This document shows positions 58,848 to 64,000 of a stretch of DNA of 64,000 bases, piece after piece (within the stretch, counting starts at the first letter, position 1; each line of letters opens with the position of its first letter). Made by a program: the position numbers and the translations under genes. Source of the stretch: Actinomadura macra NBRC 14102 (GTDB taxonomy: Bacteria; Actinomycetota; Actinomycetes; Streptosporangiales; Streptosporangiaceae); the NCBI RefSeq assembly GCF_001552215.1, contig NZ_BCQT01000015.1, positions 1-64,000 on the forward strand, in the 5' to 3' direction. The notes beneath the pieces were generated by a model. That model was given only the letters and a program-made list of their open reading frames with translations, was not told the origin of the DNA and did not search any database.

Positions 58848-59237
58848 TCATCCCCCCGCCATTTCGTGGACGAGCCCGCGCAGGCGGAGCCGGGCGAGCG
58901 CGAGGTTGCCCCTTTCCTGATCGATCAGTAGATGGACGACGAGATGCCCGTCGAGCCCGGCGTCGGTGATGGCGAGGAGGTGATGACCGTCCTTCCCGCA
59001 GACGATGATCTCCTCGACGTCATCGCCGGCCGCGGTCGCGCTCAGCGCCGGTGAACCCAGCACGGCCCGCACGACGTCGGTCACCCCCGCCGCGTCCTCG
59101 TGCTGGTCGACCAGGTCTTCACGGCCCGCCGCGGCGACGGCGAGCCCGCTGGCACAGTCGATCAGGGTCACCCGCAGGGCGCCCGGAATGCCCATGACGA
59201 GGGACAGGATGTCGTCGATTTCAGCCACAACGCTCAT
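58848..59237 (-). CDS. Roadblock/LC7 domain protein (first in operon)
   Basis: 129 residues. The roadblock fold is recognisable: MSVVAEIDDILSLVMGIPGALRVTLIDCASGLAVAAAGRED, DVVRAVLGSPALSATAAGDDVEEIIVCGKDGHHLLAITDAGLDGHLVVHLLIDQERGNLALARLRLRGLVHEMAGG. The C-terminal half closely parallels the 57258 gene. The GGAGGA immediately before ATG 59237 is almost too close, so the GTG at 59228 is a reasonable alternative start. First gene of the operon, with the promoter in the 185-base gap upstream. Confidence 0.82.
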   Translation of the reverse strand: MSVVAEIDDILSLVMGIPGALRVTLIDCASGLAVAAAGREDLVDQHEDAAGVTDVVRAVLGSPALSATAAGDDVEEIIVCGKDGHHLLAITDAGLDGHLVVHLLIDQERGNLALARLRLRGLVHEMAGG

Positions 59238-59422
59238 TCCTCCACAGAAATGAGAAGTGCAGGAAGCCGACCTTATCTGGAACTTTGCCGCTCGGGCCGC
59301 GAAATAGCCCAAGTAGCTCAAGATTTGTGCTTTAGGGAACTGAATACCTTTCGGTATGCGAATCGGGTAGGAACTCGGACACTCCGGAGGAGAAAAACCA
59401 ACCCGGTCGGTGGATGTTCTGG

Positions 59423-59935
59423 TTAGGCGAAGCTTCCGTACTCGCCCCGGTAGAAGAGCAGAGGGTCCCCTTCGTCGTGCTTGTCCAGGTTATGGACGCG
59501 AGCCACGACGATGACGTGGTCTCCGGCGAGGTGTTCCCGCTCGACCGAGCACTCGATCCAGGCCAGGGCACCCTCGATCAGCGGGCTGCCGTTCGGCGAC
59601 TCCGTCCAGTCGATGTCGGCGAACTTGTCGCCTCCCTTGAGCGCCAGCCGCCTACAGATCTCCAACTGCGGCTCGCTCAAGATGTTGATGCACAGCCGGT
59701 CGGCGCCGCGCAGCCGCGGCCACGTCGTGCTGGTGTGCGCCACGCAGAACGCGACGAGAGGCGGGTCGAGGGAGACGGAGGTGAAGGAGTTCGCGGCCAG
59801 GCCCGTCGGACGCCCGGTGCCGGTCTCGATGGCGGTGATGGCGACCACGCCCGTCGCGAACCTGCCGAGCACCGAACGGAACCGGGCGGCGTCGACACCG
59901 GTGCCCGCGACGGCGGCACTGGGTCCGTGACCCAT
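59423..59935 (-). CDS. Flavin reductase-like FMN-binding protein
   Basis: 170 residues of the two-component monooxygenase reductase family. FMN/NADH-binding motifs: RFATGVVAITAIETGTGRPTGLAANSFTSVSLDPPLVAFCVAH and NILSEPQLEICRRLALKGGDKFADIDW, then ECSVEREHLAGDHVIVVARVHNL and FYRGEYGSF. It supplies reduced flavin to a separate oxygenase; in steroid catabolism the homologue is HsaB. A partner oxygenase is not identified here. ATG 59935 has AAGGG upstream. Confidence 0.9.
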   Translation of the reverse strand: MGHGPSAAVAGTGVDAARFRSVLGRFATGVVAITAIETGTGRPTGLAANSFTSVSLDPPLVAFCVAHTSTTWPRLRGADRLCINILSEPQLEICRRLALKGGDKFADIDWTESPNGSPLIEGALAWIECSVEREHLAGDHVIVVARVHNLDKHDEGDPLLFYRGEYGSFA

Positions 59936-60173
59936 GACCCGGTCCCTTCTGTTGGCCTGGCGCCGCTGGACGCGACACATGCCACTAAAGCCCCTATTCC
60001 GGCACGGTGATTCCCGCGGTGGCCGATCTCGGTCGAAGGTCCCGGTGGGACGTCCGCCCGGAGACCGAGACGGGCGCCAGGCACCCGAGCGCGTTACCTG
60101 AGCGGTGGGACGAAGCCGGAGGCGAGTCCCGCCGGGAAGATCGCGAAGCGATGTCGCGCTCGCACGAGCACGG

Positions 60174-61454
60174 TCAGGGGGGCGAGCCGCCAGGCGAGCC
60201 CCCCTGGGCCGGGCTCGCAGTAAACACGGCCGGGATCGCGGTGAGCGCAGGCGGGGACGCCACATGGACCGCGCTGTAGGGGTTGGTGAGCGCGGTCGAG
60301 GTGAGGCCGTCCAGCAGGAGACGGCCGGTCCGGGCGAGGCGGCGGCGGGAGCGGTCGGACAGTCGCGGGCCCTCGTGCAGGGCGGCCCAGGCGATCCAGC
60401 CGACCCCGACGACGGCCCAGTACGAGACGAGCCGGTAGAGGCCGACGGCCGCCGCCGCGGGCGACAGCGTCGCGCCGAACGCGACCAGCGAGGCGGCCAT
60501 GCTGCTCTCGATCGCGCCGATCCCACCGGGCAGCAGCGGCAGGACGCTGCCCGCCGCCTGCGCCGCGAAGTAGGCGAGGGTCACCCCGTGCGGGCCCACG
60601 TCGATACCGACGGCCCGCGCCGCGGCGAGCAGCGCCAGGATGTCGAACAGCCAGTTGAGCGTGGCGAGGACGACGAGCGCGGCCCAGTCACGCGCCGTGG
60701 GGCGCAGCACGTCCCGGGCGCCGGCGAGCCGCTCGGCGTGCGGGGCGATCCGCGGATGCGTGAGCGCGACGCGGTACAGGTGCCGCAGCGGCGCCGTGAT
60801 CTGCGCACGCAGCGGCGGCCACCGGAGCGCGGGAACCAGCAGCAGGACGAACGCCGTCGGGACGGCCAGCGCCGTCATTGCCAGCTCGCGGGCGTTCGGG
60901 TCGGCCATCAGCGCGGCCAGCCCGATCACCGTGTAGGCGGTCGTGGTGATCACCCCGCCCGCCAGGATCACGGCGGTGGCGAGCTGGGCGGAGGCTCCCT
61001 TCCGGCGGAACTGCCGGAAGGTGTAGACGACGCTCACCGCCGGGCCGGCGGGCAGCGTGGTGGACAGCGCGTTGCCCGCGTAGGTGATCGCGAACGCGCG
61101 GCGCAGTGAGATCCGCAGGCCGCCGATGCGCAGCAGCCGGCGCTGGAGCCGGGCGAAGGCCGCCATCGACCCCGCCTCGGCGAGGACGACCACGCCGAGC
61201 CAGCCGAGGTCGGCGTTCGTCGCGGCCGACCACATCACCGCGAGGTCGGGAAGCTGGTCGTGGACGAACGGGAGTGCGGCGACGGCGGCGAGCAGTACCG
61301 CCCACTGCATCAGCAGTCCTGCTCTGCGCCGCAGCCATGAGCGCTGCGGAGTGTCTTCGGGGGTGGCCTCGGCGGTCGCTCCGGAAAGGTCACTGACCGG
61401 CTGGGGGTGAGGTTCGGAGAACGGCAGATCGGGTACCGCGACTGTCTCGTGCAT
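60174..61454 (-). CDS. Flippase-like/lysylphosphatidylglycerol synthase transmembrane-region protein (UPF0104)
   Basis: 426 residues. An N-terminal cytoplasmic tail (1-45) is followed by about eight transmembrane helices with the typical UPF0104/AglD/LPG-synthase-TM signatures: YAGNALSTTLPAGPAVSVVYTFRQFRRKGAS, ATLNWLFDILALLAAARAVG, VLPLLPGGIGAIESSMAASLVAFG (the PGGIG motif) and LVSYWAVVGVGWIAW. Members move lipid head-group or prenyl-linked molecules across the membrane. ATG 61454 follows GAGGTG. The C-terminal ~35 residues are Pro/Ala/Gly-rich. Confidence 0.86.
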   Translation of the reverse strand: MHETVAVPDLPFSEPHPQPVSDLSGATAEATPEDTPQRSWLRRRAGLLMQWAVLLAAVAALPFVHDQLPDLAVMWSAATNADLGWLGVVVLAEAGSMAAFARLQRRLLRIGGLRISLRRAFAITYAGNALSTTLPAGPAVSVVYTFRQFRRKGASAQLATAVILAGGVITTTAYTVIGLAALMADPNARELAMTALAVPTAFVLLLVPALRWPPLRAQITAPLRHLYRVALTHPRIAPHAERLAGARDVLRPTARDWAALVVLATLNWLFDILALLAAARAVGIDVGPHGVTLAYFAAQAAGSVLPLLPGGIGAIESSMAASLVAFGATLSPAAAAVGLYRLVSYWAVVGVGWIAWAALHEGPRLSDRSRRRLARTGRLLLDGLTSTALTNPYSAVHVASPPALTAIPAVFTASPAQGGSPGGSPP

Positions 61455-61596
61455 GTCCCGGTCACCTCGCAAGTCCGCCCGTTTTGCGCAACCTACGGTT
61501 TCCCTACGACATTCCCCGCGACCGGGTCACAGAACCGCAAAGTGACTCTCGCCACCTCGTGTACGGCCAGAATTTACCGACCGCCGCGCCCCTCTC

Positions 61597-61872
61597 CTAT
61601 GGCCTTCGAGTGGGGTTCACCGCGTCGGACTCGGCGGGCGGGTCGGGGTCCGGCCAGGGCTCCCGCTGGTCCTCATCGGTCGTCTGCCGTTCGTACTCGG
61701 TGATGCCGACGCCGCCGTCCCTGCTGTCCTCCGGTTCCTCGATGACGTGCTCTTCGGGCGGGTCCTGGACGTACTGCTCGGTCAGGGCGATCTCCTCCGC
61801 CTGCTCGTCGTCGCCCATGTCGTCCATGTCATCGCGGAAGTCACGGTCCTCACCGGGCTTGCGCTCGGTCAT
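61597..61872 (-). CDS. Small acidic hypothetical protein
   Basis: 91 residues from ATG 61872 (GGAGG 5 bases upstream). Over a third acidic residues (DFRDDMDDMGDDEQAEEIALTEQYVQDPPEEHVIEEPEDSRDGG), probably intrinsically disordered, with a conserved-looking VGITEYERQTTDED stretch. A start at 61896 would add 8 residues. No assigned function. Downstream of the flippase-like gene's start and divergent from the HAD gene. Confidence 0.65.
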   Translation of the reverse strand: MTERKPGEDRDFRDDMDDMGDDEQAEEIALTEQYVQDPPEEHVIEEPEDSRDGGVGITEYERQTTDEDQREPWPDPDPPAESDAVNPTRRP

Positions 61873-61994
61873 CGGGCCCTCCAGGTTCGGCTCCACTGAC
61901 CGGACCGGTATCCCCGCTGCCGGACGGCCTATTCACCGGACCGTTCCGGGCCAGACGCTCCCAAGGTCGGCATATCGGTGGTTACCATCCCGAC

Positions 61995-62696
61995 ATGGGC
62001 GTACAGGCAGTGATCTTCGACTGGGGCGGCACGCTGACCCCGTGGCACGACGTCGAGCTGGACGACATGTGGCGCGCGATCTGCTCCGCGCACCTTCCCG
62101 CGGACGCTCTCGAGAAGGCCGCCACCGCGCTCGCCGGTGCGGAGCTGGAGCTGTGGCGCCGCGGCACCGAGGAGCACCGCAGCGCCACGCTCACCGAACT
62201 GTTCGAGATCGCCGGCGTCGAGGCCACCGACGCCCTCCTCGACGCCCACTTCGAGAGCTGGACGCCGCACACCCACACCGATCCGGCCGTCCCCGCCCTG
62301 TTCCGCGCGCTCCGCGGGCGCGGCATCAAGATCGGCGTCCTGTCCAACACGATGTGCAGCCGCGACTGGCACGAGCGCGTCTTCGCCCGCGACGAGGTCC
62401 TCGACCTTCTCGACGGTGCCGTCTACTCCAGCGAGATCCCCTGGACCAAGCCCCACGCCGAGGCGTTCCGCACGGCCATGGACGCGGTCGGCGCCACCGA
62501 CCCCGCCTCCTGCGTCTTCGTCGGCGACCGCCCCTATGACGACATCCACGGGGCCAAGGCGGCCGGTCTGCGTGCCGTTCAGGTCTGGCACCAGACCACC
62601 CCCGCATTCACGCGGCCGGGCCTCACACCGCCCGACGCCCTCATCCACGACCTGGAGGAACTGCTCCCGCACATCGAGCGCTGGGCGGCGCCCTGA
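61995..62696 (+). CDS. HAD-superfamily protein, subfamily IA, lacking the second catalytic Asp
   Basis: 233 residues. HAD motif I reads VIFDWGGTLTPW: D9 is the nucleophile, but the acid/base Asp normally two residues later is Gly. Motif II is VLSNTM (Ser/Thr), motif III is K in TKPHAEAF, motif IV VFVGDRPYDDIHGAKAAG. Phosphatases need both aspartates, so this protein may be a weak phosphatase, a phosphotransferase of another type or non-catalytic. Cap-1 helical domain between about 15 and 90 is intact. ATG 61995. Confidence 0.87.
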   Translation: MGVQAVIFDWGGTLTPWHDVELDDMWRAICSAHLPADALEKAATALAGAELELWRRGTEEHRSATLTELFEIAGVEATDALLDAHFESWTPHTHTDPAVPALFRALRGRGIKIGVLSNTMCSRDWHERVFARDEVLDLLDGAVYSSEIPWTKPHAEAFRTAMDAVGATDPASCVFVGDRPYDDIHGAKAAGLRAVQVWHQTTPAFTRPGLTPPDALIHDLEELLPHIERWAAP

Positions 62697-62701
62697 CGGG
62701 C

Positions 62702-63763
62702 CTACTCCTTCGTCGCGACGATCAGGTCACGGGAGATGGCCTGGTCGACGCGGTGGCGGAAGCCCTGATAGGCGTCCGAGTCCCGGACGCCGAGGCCGCT
62801 GGAGGCGAGGATGTCGGCCAGTTCGTCGCGGCGGCCGACGAAGGTGTTCCAGGAGATGCCGATGGCGCCGCCGGTGCGCAGGAGCCCCGCCCACTCCGGG
62901 ACGGCCGCCGACAGCAACTCCACCGGGCTGCGCGACAGCTCCGGCCTGCCGTTGCGGCCGGGCTGCGCGCCCTTGGGACGGCTGCCGTGCTGGACCCCGT
63001 ACGGTGCGTCCGTCACGATGAGGTCGAACGAGCCGGGACGGAAGAACTGTCCCGCGCCGAGCGAGTCGGCGTTCACGACGGTGATCTCCATCGTCTCGCC
63101 GCTCTTGTAGCGCTCCTTGGACGCGCCGAGAGTGATGTGCAGGCGGCGCCCGAGAACGGACTTCTCCCGCCGGACGTTGGCGACCTGTGCCTGGTGCTTG
63201 ACACGGTTGTTCTTCAGCCAGGTCTTGATGAACGCGGCGTAGGCGTCGAAGTCCTTACGGTCGATATCGATCCCGGCGGCGTCCAGGCCGTACATCATCG
63301 CCTGGTTGAGGGTGGTGCCGCGGCCGCACATGGGGTCGAGGACGCGAGGCCGCCCGTCGATCAGATCCAGGGGCGCGTCGGACGCCAGGGCCGTCACGTT
63401 CAGCAACAGCTTGGTGAAGTACTCGTTCGTCTTGCCGGAGTACTTCTGGATGGTGAGCAGGTCGCTGCCGAACACGTCCAGGGGCGCGAGTGGCACGGGG
63501 CGGAGCAGGCCGCCGTCCTCGATCTCGAACAGCGCGTACAGGGACGACAGGTTGGACAGGAGGCGGACGTCGGTCTCGGAGAGGCCGTCCGCCGTGAACG
63601 TCACGTACGGGACGCCGCCGATGGAGGTCTCCGCGATGTCCTCGACGCGCCCGCCGAGCGCCCGTTCGCTGAAGACCGACAGTTCCGCCTTCACCAGGTC
63701 TGCTGCGGCCTGTGCATAGACCCTGTTGTGCGATGGGGAGACGAGGAGGCCGTACGCGGTCAT
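62702..63763 (-). CDS. TRM11-like RNA methyltransferase
   Basis: 353 residues. SAM-binding motif I DPMCGRGTTLNQAMMYGLDAAGIDID, motif IV DAPYGVQHG (D-A-P-Y in place of the N/D-P-P-Y usual in amino-methyltransferases), and the arrangement typical of tRNA guanine/adenine N-methyltransferases of the TRM11/UPF0020 type. The N-terminal ~120 residues (LLVSPSHNRVYAQAAADLVKAELSVFSERAL) are a THUMP-like RNA-binding region without clear motif. ATG 63763 is the better start; longer frames run to 63814. Confidence 0.8.
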   Translation of the reverse strand: MTAYGLLVSPSHNRVYAQAAADLVKAELSVFSERALGGRVEDIAETSIGGVPYVTFTADGLSETDVRLLSNLSSLYALFEIEDGGLLRPVPLAPLDVFGSDLLTIQKYSGKTNEYFTKLLLNVTALASDAPLDLIDGRPRVLDPMCGRGTTLNQAMMYGLDAAGIDIDRKDFDAYAAFIKTWLKNNRVKHQAQVANVRREKSVLGRRLHITLGASKERYKSGETMEITVVNADSLGAGQFFRPGSFDLIVTDAPYGVQHGSRPKGAQPGRNGRPELSRSPVELLSAAVPEWAGLLRTGGAIGISWNTFVGRRDELADILASSGLGVRDSDAYQGFRHRVDQAISRDLIVATKE

Positions 63764-63862
63764 TCGGTCGACATTAGCAGCGTCGGGGGAGCGTTCGAGG
63801 AGGCCGCCGGACACGTCCGGGCTGTCTTCTCGCGGACCCGCGGCCGGGCCGCCGCCCTCCGG

Positions 63863-64000
63863 TCAGCCCGCCCGAACGGGCCGCCTCTTCGCCCCCCGGG
63901 CGTTCCGCCTGTCGTTCGCCTTGCGCTTGGGCTCCTCGGCCTGCGGTTCCGGGGCAGCCTGCGATTCCGGGGCGGCCGGGAGCGCGGCGGGCGCGGCCGG
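63863..64000 (-). CDS. C-terminal fragment of a Pro/Ala-rich, basic-tailed protein (runs off the window)
   Basis: The frame is open from the right edge to the TGA at 63863. The visible end is Pro/Ala/Gln/Glu-rich, then strongly basic: KRKANDRRNARGAKRR, ending PVRAG. The start and main domain lie outside the window. Such tails occur on RNA-binding or membrane-anchored actinomycete proteins; no function can be given. Confidence 0.45.
   Translation of the reverse strand, partial: PAAPAALPAAPESQAAPEPQAEEPKRKANDRRNARGAKRRPVRAG

Overview
The window is about 72% G+C with strongly G/C-biased third codon positions, frequent GTG starts and 4-base ATGA/GTGA gene overlaps. The family mix (TetR, XRE, NarL and OmpR regulators, roadblock/LC7 proteins, MprF-like and alpha-lytic-type secreted proteins) indicates a filamentous actinomycete, plausibly of the Streptosporangiales/Thermomonosporaceae type. 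This is inferred from content only; there is no rRNA marker.

Layout: (1) 1-3.1 kb is the 3' edge of a nonribosomal peptide cluster: the end of an adenylation module, an Fe(II)/2-oxoglutarate amino-acid hydroxylase of the VioC/AsnO type and a UDP-sugar dehydrogenase. It is closed by a palindromic terminator holding both convergent stop codons. (2) 3.1-8.9 kb holds a CitB-type response regulator, a DUF4870-like membrane protein, an OmpR-type two-component pair, a GH18 chitinase and a secreted SH3-like protein. (3) 9-14.2 kb is a more A/T-rich accessory stretch: a double-length TetR protein, two overlapping small genes, a candidate structured RNA with a consensus-like promoter, an unrecognised 353-residue protein divergent from a class III cyclase-like protein, several perfect inverted repeats, and a second candidate small RNA with a textbook terminator. 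(4) 14.2-21.7 kb is a set of stand-alone metabolic genes: TetR/amidase pair with a 20-bp operator, SDR, TetR, endonuclease V, beta-lactamase-fold esterase, SMP-30 lactonase, and a small secreted protein. (5) 21.9-35.5 kb carries an MprF-type lysyltransferase domain protein, a NarL-type two-component pair, an MMPL transporter, a KstR2-like regulator, a PTH2-family protein, an M14 peptidase and small membrane or hypothetical proteins.

(6) 35.9-41.3 kb is a sugar ABC operon (binding lipoprotein, ATPase, permease, second ATPase, ROK repressor). (7) 41.5-45.1 kb has an alpha-lytic-type protease, a DUF1707 protein and an XRE regulator. (8) 45.2-57.2 kb is a catabolic block arranged around a divergent promoter: leftward hyuA-hyuB (hyuB fused to an acetone-carboxylase-gamma-like zinc ribbon), alcohol dehydrogenase and aldehyde dehydrogenase; rightward a homogentisate-dioxygenase-family enzyme, FAD hydroxylase, alpha/beta hydrolase and IclR regulator. 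Two matching CGAAC-N6-GTTCG sites sit in the divergent promoter, one before each arm. (9) 57.3-59.2 kb is an operon of three roadblock/LC7 proteins and a PatA/DUF4388-like protein without the GTPase or kinase usually found beside them. (10) 59.4-64 kb holds a flavin reductase, a flippase-like membrane protein, a HAD-family protein lacking the usual acid/base Asp, a TRM11-like RNA methyltransferase and the edge of one more gene.

The most novel-looking signals are the 11.2-14.2 kb RNA/cyclase/inverted-repeat region, the roadblock operon, and the operator-paired carboxylase/dioxygenase cluster. No CRISPR array, rRNA, tRNA, transposase or integrase was recognised.
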